Part shown: in pieces, positions 23,462-35,300 of the stretch
Layout: each line of letters opens with the position of its first letter
Numbering within the stretch: position 1 is the stretch's first letter
DNA from: Prostheceraeus crozeri
Taxonomy: Eukaryota > Platyhelminthes > Polycladida > Euryleptidae
DNA length: 64,000 nt
NCBI GenBank assembly: GCA_907163375.1
Contig: CAJQUW010014767.1
Location: 120,215 to 184,214, forward strand
Direction: 5' to 3'
Notes under the pieces: generated by a model
The model's input: only the letters and a program-made list of their open reading frames with translations
What the model was told of the DNA's origin: nothing
Database searches by the model: none
Made by a program: the position numbers and the translations under genes

Positions 23462-24697
23462 GCTCATCAACGGAAGCTTATCACGCGATGTGTGCTTATC
23501 ACTATGACTTTTTATTTATGATGATGATCACAAGGCCTTTCGAGCGTCGCAGACGGCCATCGTAAGGCGAATGAATATAACTGCAGTGTTGCCGTACATG
23601 ATTAGTAGTCGATCATATCACGCCATGTTCAACAAAGACAAAGAAAATAAATCATTCATAGAAAATAACAAAATAAGTCACTACCTCTGAAGACATCAAA
23701 ATAGTAGTAAGAAAACAAGTTGAAAGCAACAAAGGTAAGAGAGAATCATTTAGCACATACATTGTTGATGTGAAACGAAGAATGTGTGTTAAAAGAAACG
23801 AAAGATTCAGACAACAGCGGTTACTGTATAACACGCCTCGTGCAAATCACCTCTCTATCAATTATCTCCATCCTATTGAGATCCACATTGTGATGGTCTT
23901 CATGCACTTGTATTGCAATCTCAGATCTGCCAGTATCTATCTGTCTCAACGCTCCTCCATCGTGCTACCAGACTATCTGACGTAGTACCAGGAGCAATCG
24001 GGCTGTTAGCAAGGTGCTCTGTAAACCACCCTAAGCTCCAATTCGCGCGTCGGTATCTTCTTCACCAAAAGCTCTGGAAGAGTAGTTGTGGATTTATACC
24101 GATGTGGATACCAGCTCTCTTCAATACGCCTTAAATCTTCTCTGACACGCAAGGAACATGCGGAATTGAGCCTTTAATACTTTTGCTTTTAACTTCTTCT
24201 ACCTCTTTCTTTGCTTTTTGAAACTGCCGCTGGATAGCCGAGTTTCTATGGATCGGCTGCACGAGGCGTGTTATACAGGAACCGCTGTTGTCTGAATCTT
24301 TCGTTTCTTCTAACACACATTCTTCGTTTCACATCAACAATGTATGTGCTAAATGATTCTCTCTTTCTTTTGTTGCTTTCAACTTGTTTTCTTACTACTA
24401 TTTTGATGTCTTCAGAGGTAGTGACTTATTTTGTTATTTTCTATGAATGATTTATTTTCTTTGTCTTTGTTGAACATGGCGTGATATGATCGACTACTAA
24501 TCATGTACGGCAACACTGCAGTTATATTCATTCGCCTTACGATGGCCGTCTGCGACGCTCGAAAGGCCTTGTGATCATCATCATAAATAAAAAGTCATAG
24601 TGATAAGCATACATCGCGTGATGAGTTCATCGTGCTCACACATCCCTTGATAAGCTTACCGTGCTCATACATCCCGTGATGAGCATTATCAATGATT
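23462..24697. mobile_element. foldback element with 364-bp inverted arms
   Basis: The left arm (23481-23844) and right arm (24258-24621) are reverse complements along their whole length, with about five mismatches and no length change that I can find. A ~413-bp spacer (23845-24257) separates them and codes for nothing recognisable. Outside the right arm lie three 29-bp tandem units, and a related unit abuts the left arm at 23462-23490. Long arms plus terminal subrepeats fit a foldback-type DNA element. I see no transposase and no clear target duplication, so the class is inferred. The near-identity of the arms implies recent origin or gene conversion. Confidence 0.85.
24611..24697. repeat. 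29-bp minisatellite, 3 units
   Basis: Three consecutive 29-bp units start ACATCGCGTGATGAG, ACATCCCTTGATAAG and ACATCCCGTGATGAG. The first two continue to GTGCTCA. The first overlaps the end of the foldback right arm. Confidence 0.8.
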
Positions 24698-24713
24698 CGT
24701 TCATGGTCACAGC

Positions 24714-26187
24714 TAGGGATTCCAATCCCGGGATGCCGGGATCCCGATCCCGAATTGGGGCCTAATTCCTGCATTAGAAGGTCAAAATCCGGGGATTGAG
24801 AAATTTACAGGATTGCTGCATTCCGTCTAAAATAAGACAAATTGGCGAAGATAAAACTACCAGAAATCTGCACACACGATAGAATTTGGCTCTTCAAACT
24901 TCAATATAATCCTCAGGCTACGTTTTCAATAATCCATTGGTGAGGCCTTTTTTGAATAAAGGTCGAGACTTTAATTTCAGCTTGTCATTTGTAAAAGCTA
25001 ACAATATTTGAAAGCATGACCAATTTGAAGATAAGTATTTGCGATACATGCCTATGCACAATGCTGGGATTAAGTATAGAGCTAATCCTCGGGATTGGGA
25101 TCTTTAGGAGGCAAATTTCTCATTAACCCAGAGTTTTCGTTTACATATTAGCCATTGGTTAACTCAATACCGGGATTAATCTGTTCAGGAAGAATTGTTC
25201 TCATTTGACCATAGCTGTTATTCAGGTTAGTTTACGGTTAAAAAAGCATGTAAAATATTCTTCAATCGTATAATCCCGACCTAGGGATTTTGGAGTCTCA
25301 ATGTGTTCGTGCAATGCATTGAGGAAGTAGTTGTGATTTTAATTATTCTGTCATTTTACTTGTACATGTATATAGATACAGCTTGGTGTGCATATATTTT
25401 GTGAATCTCGATCCTGGGTCAGAGCTTGTAATCCCGATTCCCGGGATCAAGAAAAGTCGGGATTTTGTAGGCAGGCTCTAATCCCGGGCTTTCACTCTGC
25501 CGATCCCGAATCCCAAGAAATCGCAGATTGAAAGTGCAAAAATCAGGAATTCGCAACTGTTCCCTGTTGATCTCAACGTTGCCGTTATCAATTTGTGCAT
25601 AAAGCGCAATAAACTTTAAGTTGACTTGTCAATTGTGATGTCTCCCTACTGCAAGTAAACCGACTTTAGGAAATTCCCTCTCTCTGCTATTCCCACATCC
25701 AGGCATAATTATTGACATACACATGTGCTTTGTCATATCATAGTTACTATTCTACTCAATCCCGGAATCCCGTGACCAAGATTTTCCGGGATTGTGGAAT
25801 CTCTACCCTGCACATGCACGTATGATAAGAAAATATAAAGGGCGTAAGTATATAATCACAGATACAAATATGCTGACACAACTGTAATGTATAGGCTGCA
25901 ATTCTTAATAAGTAATTCAAAGAAAGATATTGAAAAGTTTTCCAAAATCGATCCGGTTTCCCCTACCGAAACTGTAAAGCATCTATAAAATACTACCAAA
26001 ATAACAACTGAATTGATAAATTAATCCTAGGATTTCGGTATTTGCACAAACCGAAGGAATCCCGGCATTTCAATCTCTACCCGTATCACATGCTATCAAC
26101 ATGTAGGCCTATCTATGCTTTGTAATAGGATGTTTACGATTTTATGCAATCCCGGGATTGAGATTTTCCGGGATTTTGGAATCCCTA
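24714..26187. mobile_element. non-autonomous hAT element rich in AATCCCGGGATT words
   Basis: The flanks are an exact 8-bp duplication, GTCACAGC (24706-24713 and 26188-26195). The left terminus reads TAGGGATTCCAATCCCGGG. The right terminus read backwards begins TAGGGATTCCAAAATCCCGG. Variants of the terminal word recur inside, near 25070, 25425-25515, 25760-25800, 26050 and 26150. They look like subterminal binding-site arrays or nested copies of the ends. There is no transposase frame. The superfamily call rests on the 8-bp duplication and the TAGGG terminus. Confidence 0.9.
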
Positions 26188-27427
26188 GTCACAGCACAAC
26201 TGTATCTTGTATTCTATCTAGCTGAGTAGTCCCCAAGGTACCATTCCCTCATCCCAGGGGTCAAGTAAGACTTCTCAGTGGTGTTGTGTTGTCACTCAGT
26301 GACAGATGAGGTCTATTCTAAATCCAATGTGACTAAATTTGACGAAATTCGATGAATTTTGGAGCATCGGAAAATGTGGGGGGGGGGAGAATAGAAGTAC
26401 CGATTCAGGCCCTCTAAAAGGTAGCCGTAAGGTGTACATCATTCTGAAGGTATCATTTTCGTTCTCGTGTTGGCGGGCCGTCTAAAATGTCGACGGGTCT
26501 GGGGTCGGAACAGGAGTCGGAGCTGAAGCCGAGGTAGCTGGACCATGGCTCCGAAACCCTGTTGCATGTTGAACATTTTCCAAGAGGCTATGAAATGCAG
26601 AGATGAATTCGTGTAGGGTCCTATTGAGTTTGTTGACTTTATCGTATGCACGTCGTGCATTATTAAATGTGATTCAATAGAGCATGGAAGATACTATGTT
26701 CAAAAGATTATCAGTGGTACAGCGGTAGGAAATCAATGTTATCGAAACCTAGAGAGGAAATAAAATAATAAAAATTATGGCACTAGTTTGTGCTCTGACA
26801 GAAAGTTTACTCCGGACTAAGACGCAAGGCATGCGCATTTATTTTGAGGCGACTTCTGATGTAAGGTCGCATAGCCATAACTTTTGCATATGATAAATCT
26901 CCATAATACTTTACTTCATCCCTTTGACTTCCTTTACGGCTTGCTATCAAAACCGTAAATTTTGCAACGGTCATGTAAATGCATATCAGACTGGATATAA
27001 GAAGAAAATTAAAGAAAGGATTGCTCAACTGTTTTCCTAATTAATGATTCCAAATTCGTGCATACATATGTTTAAAGCCATGAAGTTATATTCCTTTAAC
27101 TCTGACGAAAAGAGTTTTTTAACCAAAGGCCCTTGCTATTTTACCAAAGTAGGATATTATCTTGCGGCCTTGATAATCGTAGAAGGCAGTGGATCTGGAA
27201 TAAAACTTCGCCTTCATATCTTTCGTTATTGACATGATCATTCGCATGAAAATGTTCAACATAGTGGACCTAATTTAAAATTCAAAGATCAATTCTAGGT
27301 TTACATGTCTACCATCTTGCTCAATTTTTATTTGATAGAAAATGAAGCTTCAACTACTATTCATGATTGTGACGAGTATTAGTTACTCTTTTGTATGCTT
27401 TTAGAAGCTATGATTGTGGTTTTCTAA

Positions 27428-27545
27428 AGGCCCATTCACACCGGACACGACGCGGTGCGTCCTCACGCGTCAGACGTTTTGTACAGAACCTTAATAAACC
27501 GGTGGGGCTGCTCTCACAGAGACATGCGAGATCGCGTCGTGATGG
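27428..27545 (+). mobile_element. partial Harbinger-like MITE (left end only)
   Basis: The sequence starts AGGCCCATTCACACCGG directly after TAA. It then follows the left half of the 51121-51309 element through CCTCACGCGTC and a TTAATAAA stretch, with moderate divergence. No matching right end lies nearby. It is a truncated or decayed member of the family. Confidence 0.65.
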
Positions 27546-29619
27546 TGTGGTCCCAAGATGGGGTGAAAACACGTATTTCAATTGCTTCGCACTATGCGAA
27601 TACGATTTACGGCACTGGCTGAAACTAAATGATTTATTGGAGCCTTTGGCAGCTACATCAGCTGAAGACCATGTCTTTCCACACGCGACTTTTGAAGCTC
27701 TATATAATGTTTGCTTAAACTCAAGCCTTCTCGATAGGAATCCCTATTAGCAAGATGTTAGATTTAGCAGTCTAAAAATATTTTTGTGCATGAATTTGTT
27801 ATTCTGTCAAATACTATACCACTGAATTTAAAATGCTAAAATCCATGAAGGCCTATTATATGCAGCATGTGTATCATTAGGCTATAGTACACATTGAAGA
27901 ATAAAAACAAAAGTGAAGACCGTATACGCTACAAAACTGAATGTGTTTGAGACAAGAAACCAGGACATCAGACGCACCAGGTATAACTTACTAAATACTA
28001 GGCCCTGTTGCTCTGCTGCGAAGCTGCGTTACGGCGATTTGTAGCAATTTGTGATCTATTCGGTTTATTTGCACAAAATTGATGTCCGCCGCCAAAGCAT
28101 CGATTTCGTAGCATTCGGTTGACAGTGCATTGTGAGGCTCTGCATCATTTCAACTAAAAAAAATCTGTGCGGTTGATGTTTTCAAATAAAGTCAATACAA
28201 GCGCATTTTTGGTACCAACATTTCACTTGGGTCAATTTAAATCAATGGTGTTACGCGAGAATCACATATATCAGCTGAAAGTGAACAATATTTAAGATAA
28301 AGCATAAGGTGTTAAAAAAGTGCTACGCATAAAAAGTTAGATGTCATCTCCTCTCCTCGTTTCCTTGATGACCACTAAAGAAGCTATTTGCTTACATTGT
28401 TTCCAATTCCCTGACTTTCAGTAATCCGTTGAGACATTTTCTCACGGCCTATCATTCACATAAAGTCAAATGTTCACATTCTGTTTGTTAAATGATAAAA
28501 AATGATAAACCCTGGATCATAGTGATTAATTATCAGTTAAGTCAAGAGTCTACGTTGAATTGGTGTGACACTATACCTGGATAGCTCATTCAGACAGTGA
28601 AATCATCATCTATCATGCGTTTGTATAGAGGATGAATATGTAACTTGTGTTGTGCAGGTAAATAACTTGAATGGCATTTTATCAAAAGAATTAGTTGATA
28701 GGCGTGCATTGGCCTTCAGTATCATGTGACTTAACAAAAGTAAATTCACTGAGAGAAGTAAACTGACCTCGCTTGAAAATAGAATGATTCACTTACTGTT
28801 GCACTTACTGAACTTCTGTTCTCAAACTATTCTTAACCCTCAATGTCTCTTACGCACGCAATATTCTAAAAGTTTCCGATGAATAGTGTCTGTCTGGAAG
28901 TTATTAACATACATGTATGTATTGCTGTAATATTAGGCTGATACAAATATGCTTCATCAGTTCATCTTTCATTACCGATGAAATGTACATTGAAAAGTCT
29001 CTTGAACATCGACCTGCTATAGTCTAAACATGTACGATTGTATGTACGTACATTATACATGTCTTCCTTCGACTTAATAACTTTTCCCTTTACTGTCGGA
29101 GAAAAGACAACAAGCCGATGCCATTTTTGTCTATTTTTGCATCGTCTGTTCGAAACTTTATTGTGCTCTTCCCATTCATCAACGTTCATACTTACTCCAC
29201 CAACTGTCAGGTAACTAACTTGCCTTGAAAACCAAACTTCCTGATTAAGTGGTGTTGAATCTGGATGAGACTGTTTCTTGATAGTATTATTTTAGTATTT
29301 AAATGCTGATGCTGAAGACCGATTTATGCTTTCTCATCATGCATTGTAAAATGTAGCGCGAAAAATGTAGCCTTTACAGACATAATTCTAAATGTTTAGT
29401 GGTAAATGGCTCAATAATATGGCTCTATAAGCAATAATACTTGTACATCTAGATCTCGCTGCAAATCAACGTATACAGGCAAAGAAACATTCCAAGTTGC
29501 GTACAGGCGCTTGTAAGTAAACTGATGGTCAAAGAATCAGCTGCCAATGGTGAAATGCATAATAGAGCGTTTTGCATGCATGGTCTTCACGGTTTGATAC
29601 GCGTTTCGTGCTTTCCCTA

Positions 29620-29676
29620 TGCAAATAAAATAACGTCGATGGTCAACCGACCGTCGAGAACATCATTTTATTTGCA
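29620..29676. repeat. short stem-loop containing an octamer word
   Basis: The left arm starts TGCAAATAAAAT and ends GTCGATGGTC. The right arm starts GACCGTCGA and ends ATTTTATTTGCA. The two pair with a few mismatches and a small loop. The left edge includes ATGCAAAT, a POU-factor octamer. It could be a MITE remnant or a regulatory hairpin; function is not shown. Confidence 0.55.
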
Positions 29677-30002
29677 GTGTTAATCGTGCCCACTATTAAC
29701 GGCTGTCCTTCCCAAGAAAAAAATTTGCTTCATCTGCCAACCAAGGTCTCCTGGACCCCCATTACTTCAATGTATTACTAACACTTTTTGATGAAATGCA
29801 ATCGAGTTATTTTTATATGATTCTCAACTTTAAAACATATCAATACTAAGAAACCTTATTTTAATGAATCATCTTTGACACATTCAGAGTGTAATTTAGA
29901 ACTCCCATTTCGGTCAACCGTCTACATGCTATTAGTAAAAATGATGCATAATTTAGCAATTCCAAGAATTGAGTTTTATGATGCCATTAAGTCGCGAACA
30001 AT

Positions 30003-30751
30003 CAGGGATGCGGAGTCCTATCATTTTGATGGGACTCCGACTCCGGGGGTTGACAGGACTCCGACTCCGGGTGGCAGGTATATAAAGCCTAGTTTTTTGA
30101 AAAATTAACTGGTAACCTACGTCATAGATGATTAGAGGCCTACCTGAACCTATTTTTAGTGATCATCGCTGTATCAATTATCAATCATTTTCGATGAAAG
30201 TTGATCCAATGTCGCTTTCAGTTGGATGCATACGACTCGGCTCCTCCCATCTTCTTAATGTGTGCTTCACGCGGTTTTTCTCCAGTCTCTTACCAGGCAG
30301 GAAAATCCCCCATCCTTCTCTAAAAAATATGAGTACACTATCGAGTTTGATATGCATACTTTGCAGGAATCATCACACACGATTAACGTGAGGGTAGAAG
30401 GTAATGTTCTCAAACAAACTAGTATTTCATTTTTTTATTTGATGTGACCTTTGGCACGTAGGTGTGATCGAGGCTAGGAAGGCTTGTCTTCTCTACTGAA
30501 TCACTAAAAAAAGACAATCTTTTTTTCTCTATCAAGGTTCATTCCTTCAACTATTACAAGCTTTGCATGCACTGCTGTCTCGACTGTACTTTTGTTTGAC
30601 GGACAAAGTTGATATCTAGACGGTGACAGCTATGCACGAGAATAAATATTTTGTTTGTATTATATTTCGGGTCTAGTTAGGCCGGAGTCCGAGTCCGACT
30701 CCAGCAAAAATGATAGGACTCCGGGACTCAGACTCCGACTCCGCATCCCCG
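30003..30751. mobile_element. hAT-like non-autonomous element with GGAGTC-rich ends
   Basis: The left end is CAGGGATGCGGAGTCC. The right end read backwards begins CGGGGATGCGGAGTCGG. Both then carry clustered GGAGTC/GACTCC words and the phrase CCTATCATTTT. The 8-bp flanks CGAACAAT and CTATGAAT match at only five positions, so the target duplication is decayed or I have the edge wrong by a base or two. No transposase frame is present. Confidence 0.7.
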
Positions 30752-32390
30752 CTATGAATGCAACAAAACTTTTATTCTGTTAGCACAATTATATAACATG
30801 CAAAATGTATCGATTAAAAAAATGCATGCTTATATTACTACCGAATGCAACGTTATAGCTTCCTTGGAATAGTCATGCTATTTGTATCACTCTTATACTT
30901 ACGCATTATGATCACAATTTGCTGAAGAAAAGACGAGGAAAAATCTTGATCAGAGAGCACTAACTGCATCAAATGAGAGCTGGTAGAATGTTTGCCTAGA
31001 AATGCAAACAAACTTGGTCTACACTTCAATTCACAGGCCAAATTCAATTATGAACTTTGCGCTCATTGTGAACGATGTTCATGCAGCACTGTGACTGCGG
31101 TTGCCGTGACTAGGGAGAAAAAGAGTTTGTCACTCTACCTTCATCTGAAATCTGTATTGGTCAGGCAAATGCACGTGCATGATCGAATTCCTACTCCTCA
31201 GAAGTAACGTTCACCTGAGAACAGACTCATTAGAAGCAGCGTCAATAGTGCTGTTTCATTTATCTGATAAACAACTTATCATCACGAAAGATGTTGGCAA
31301 CATTTGCACATCAGTAAATGTTCCACGTAAGTGCGGATTGTAGAGGGAAATTGACAGATTCTGCACGGGGTCCAAGAGGCACTAGTTAGTAGGTGAAGCC
31401 TTTCTGTAGAAAATGATAATGGGCTGTCGAAACTACAGATTTAACTTCACTATGTTAATAATATTCATGTTAAGTCACGGAAGAGCTTTCAGATGCATTC
31501 ACTATTCATCTTTCTACAGCTGATTGAATACTTCTGAAAGTCCTGAAATTCCCTACAATGCAGGACACCCGGCAACAGCTAGTACTCTAATCGCGAAGGC
31601 TGTGATTTATCAGCTCCCACGGCAGATTTTTTTTTAGTTTTAGGAAGGAAGATCAGCTAAGCAGCACAGTGTTTAGTTTTGAAGTTATATTCCAGTACAT
31701 TATGTTACAACAGTATTAATGCGCTACAACAAGGCTGTATTAAGGTGACATGGAGTTTTATTCCCTAAATGAGCTTATAACACGATGGCATCTCTTGACG
31801 GCGTCATTCAGAGCCCAAAATATCACCTACTATAGGCAACTTGAAGTTCGATAACTCGTTGTGGTTGTAAATGGGCCTTGGTCAGACATCATTATCCGTT
31901 GGTTGGGAAGGCCCAAGTATCTAAAAACAAGTTTCGGTATAAATCCCTCCATTTCAAGACGAATATGTAGTATAGTATGTGGTAAAATCCTGAAATTTTG
32001 GTTTTTTTTGGAGTGATTTTTGTCTTTTGCATTTTGTGGCCAAGATGTAGGTCTGTTGTGAATGTTCTGCGCACCATTCGAATGGTATTCGTCTGCTTTA
32101 AGCGAAAATGTCTTTCATTTTAAGCTTCATGTGGGATTTTTGGCATAGAAATTCATTTGAAATTCGAAAAGTCTCATTTTTGCATGTCTGTACGAAAAAT
32201 ACATTTTTTTGGATTGTTCTACAGCAAAGAAATACAGCATATTTTTAAGTGGACTTCGGCTGAAGGATTTTCTAACACCCTTGAATCAAAGAAATATTAG
32301 GAGTCGAGAAATCAAACTCATTGAAGTCAGAGCTAGTTCGATATATATTGCTGTCCACAACTTTTTCCGTCATCACATCGACGCCCTTAT
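30752..32390. other. no gene seen
   Basis: There is no recognisable exon, RNA gene or element in this AT-rich stretch. Open frames are below 80 codons. Confidence 0.5.
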
Positions 32391-33140
32391 TAGTCCGGGA
32401 GCCAGCGTGAAGTTGTGCAGGGAACGAGGTAGTACATAAAACTTTCACATAGCATAGTACACCTCTAACCTACTGCAAAACTTCGCGTCTGCCGGATCAG
32501 ACAATTGCTTTCAGAAAGTAGAGATGATAACAAAATCCTATGTATTTTCCAATGTAAAATTGTACCATTTAAGGTGTTGACTCCATTTTTTCGAATTTTT
32601 GCTCATAAAAGTTACGCAAATTGGTATTTTGTTAAACTCGTTATTATGGAAATCATCTACAGATCATGATCTTTCAAATGAGTTATCATTCAGTGACAGA
32701 GGATGAAGTAAAGTGTACAAACAGACACTTTTCGTTAAAGAATAAACACAATTTTTTCCCTCAAATTTCTATGTTAAAATTTGCAGTTACACCAACGAAA
32801 AGTGTCTGTTTGTACACTTTACTTCATCCTCTCTCACTGAATGATAACTCATTTGAAAGATCATGATCTGTAGATGATTTCCATAATAACGAGTTCAACA
32901 AAATACCAATTTGTGTAACTTTTATGAGCAAAAATTCGAAAAAATGGAGTCAACACCTTAAATGTCACAATTTTACCATTGGAAATACATAGGATTTTGT
33001 TATCATCTCTATTTCTGAAAAGCAAATGATCTGATCCGGCAGACGCGAAGTTTTGCAGTAGGTTGGAGGTGTACTATGCTATGTGAAAGTTTTATGTACT
33101 ACCTCGTTCCCTGCACAACTTCACGCTGGCTCCCGGACTA
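32391..33140. mobile_element. 750-bp near-perfect palindrome (long-hairpin element)
   Basis: The left arm 32391-32736 and right arm 32794-33140 are reverse complements, with on the order of a dozen differences, around a 57-bp centre. Both outer ends read TAGTCCGGGAGCCAGCGTG inward, and both are flanked by TAT (32388-32390 and 33141-33143), a possible 3-bp target duplication. The arms are non-coding; open frames here are mirror copies of each other. I infer a MITE-like element. Transcription through it would give a ~346-bp double-stranded RNA stem. Confidence 0.9.
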
Positions 33141-33497
33141 TATATCAGAAACTCGGCTACAGATCTCCTAATAGCAATTAGATTTTGGTTTAGTACCTAT
33201 AACGTGTCTTACAAGAAACAAATACAACTATCAGCAGCAAAAGAAATCAAATTTTCGAGAATTATTTGACTGGACAAAAAAGGTGACCACTTTTGCTGGA
33301 TTCTACCGTATATTTCGTTCAGACTTGGTGGATTATGAAATGCAAAAACAGAAATAATTGTTTTAATTTAAAAAGAATTGACTATTTCTCGTGTAAATGC
33401 AATAAATGTTCAAAAATTTTCGGCCACAGAGATCAGATGTAAGTTGCGGGTAGTTTGGGGTTGAAGATTTCGAATCTAAACTCAGAATTCCCCGACA
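33141..33497. other. no gene seen
   Basis: AT-rich DNA lies between the palindrome and the mariner. Nothing is supportable. Confidence 0.5.
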
Positions 33498-33499
33498 TA

Positions 33500-35298
33500 C
33501 GAAGGGCGTTCCAAAAGTATCCGGATTGAGTCCATAACTTTAAGAGTAATTATCTTATGTCTCTGAAGTTTTGATATGTTCAACCCATTATCATCATTAA
33601 TAAGCACAAAAAATTTCATCCCGATATCTTTATTAGTTACAAAGCTGCAAATATTTTAGTAATGTCACTACTTAAAATTTAGTGACGACCAAAAACAATA
33701 TTTTGTCAAAAAAGAAAAATGGATATTTAAACATTTTTTATCAAAAAAGAAAAAGGGATACACGTTACAAACTAACAGTCTTCTTGTAGCAGAGCAACCT
33801 TCTCAATGTAGTCACCTTGCAACATGATGCACTTCTTCCAACGATCTTCAAGTTTGCGAATGGCAGACTTGAACCATTCAGGTGAGATGGACGCCAACAC
33901 TGATCTCGTCTTCTGTTCCAGCTCCTCCTTGTGTCGAAATGCATTCCACGAAGAATGCTTTTCATGTGAGGAAATAAGGCATAATCCGATGGTGCCAGGT
34001 CTGGGCTGTATGGCGGATGCGGTGCGATGTCCCAACACAGATCATCTATCCTCTCCATCGTTTTCCGAGCGGTGTGGGGTCTGGCGTTGTCTTGATGGAG
34101 CAGGATCACTTTCGATTTCTTCCCTGGACGGCGATGTCGAAGATGGTGCTGGACTTCTTGCAATACTCCACAGTAGTAATCCGCATTGATTCTAGTGGAG
34201 TCGGGAAGAAAGTCCAAGTGGATGATGCCTTGTTCATCCCAGAAAGCAGTCAACATGATCTTCTTTGCCATTGGAGAAGACTTTGCTTTCACGGGGGGCG
34301 TGGAACCCTTCGTCAACCACTGCTTCGATGCTTCTTTGGTTTCGGGAGAGAAGTATGGCAGCCAAGTTTCATCAGTTGTCATGAAGAGTGCCCAGTATCC
34401 ATCAGCTCCCTCGTTCTGAAGCGCCAGCACATTTTCTTGTGAGCATTCCACCCTTCGAGTTCTTTGGTCTGAATTCAGCAGTTTTGGCACCCACACAGTT
34501 TACTCAATTGAAGATGGTCTTTCAAGATGCGGTGTACAGTTCCACGAGATAAGCCGAGCTTGGTGATTTGAGGAACTGTAGACCGTCGGTCTTCCATTAT
34601 CACTTTCTCGACATTCGCGATTGCATGTTGGCTAGTGGCATCCGCTGGGCGACCCGATCGACTTTCATCGCTGATGTTCTGGCGACCTTCACGAAATTGT
34701 TTTGCCCATGCAAAAACCTGAGTTCGTGACAAAGCAGATGAGCCAAGTTGATTGACTAGCCTCGAATGAATTTCTGTTGGTGTAGACCCCTCGAATGTCA
34801 AAAAGGCGATGATTGCGCGCTGGCTCTCCGGTTTCTGAATACTCGTATCTTCCATCGCGTGACTGTATCGACGATTGATTGAAAAATCATTAAGTCATTA
34901 ACTTTAATGTGACAATTCGTGAATCATGAACATCGAACGCAGCTCAGTGAAATCCATTAGACGAGTGCAATTCAATAACAAACTTTGCATCTGACTAAAT
35001 CAGTCAACATTCTAAAACAATAGAAGACATCAAAGTCGTGAGAAGAATTCATAAGAAAGAAAAGAAACAATAAATGATATGATCTTACGATTCTTAATAA
35101 TCAATTTGGTCGTCACTAAATTTCAAGTAGTGACATTACTAAAATATTTGCAGCTTTGTAACCAATTAAGATATCGGGATGAAATTTTTTGTGCTTATTA
35201 ATGATGATAATGGGTTCAACATACCTAAACTTCAGGGGGATCAGATCATTACTCTCAAAGTTATGGACTCAGTCCGGATACTTTTGGAACGCCCCTCG
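33500..35298 (-). mobile_element. mariner transposon with ~194-bp inverted repeats
   Basis: Both ends read inward CGA[AG]GGGCGTTCCAAAAG and are flanked by TA (33498-33499 and 35299-35300). The inverted repeat runs from 33500 to about 33693 and from about 35105 to 35298, with modest divergence and small indels. That is far longer than the ~30-bp ends usual for mariner. The transposase reads on the minus strand. At 1.8 kb the element is full length. It is probably immobile because its gene is frameshifted, though its ends might still be mobilised by a related enzyme. Confidence 0.95.
33772..34855 (-). pseudogene. mariner transposase (DD34D), frameshifted
   Basis: From ATG 34855 the N-terminal part holds the paired helix-turn-helix domain, including FEGSTPTEIHSRLV and the linker DESRSGRPADATS. 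The catalytic part shows WVPKLL, TTDETW (first D), HQDNARPHTA (second D) and PPYSPDLAPSDYALF (third D). I count 34 residues between the last two, as in classic mariner. The C-terminal block WFKSAIRKLEDRWKKCIM and GDYIEK follows. A frame change near 34485 separates the DNA-binding part from WVPKLL, and a second near 33925 precedes the C-terminal block. Otherwise all family landmarks are present at about the usual ~345 residues. The enzyme should be inactive. Confidence 0.93.
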
Positions 35299-35300
35299 TA

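Larger units (their letters stand above)
26196..29994. other. no gene seen
   Basis: Apart from the partial MITE at 27428 and the hairpin at 29620, I can support nothing here. A 12-base G run lies near 26378-26389. Open frames at 26439-27232 are short and unremarkable. Confidence 0.5.

Noticed and set aside
23652-24450. Two 60-codon open frames with nearly identical hydrophobic peptides
   Set aside because: They are mirror copies produced by the foldback arms (23652-23834 minus, 24268-24450 plus). Several of the few differences between them change amino acids, which argues against coding constraint.
32666-32866. 66-codon frame spanning the centre of the 750-bp palindrome
   Set aside because: It reads through the hairpin centre and is explained by the inverted repeat; it has no domain.
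33824-34442. Plus-strand frames of 77-141 codons across the mariner gene
   Set aside because: They are antisense shadows of the minus-strand transposase, which carries the conserved motifs.
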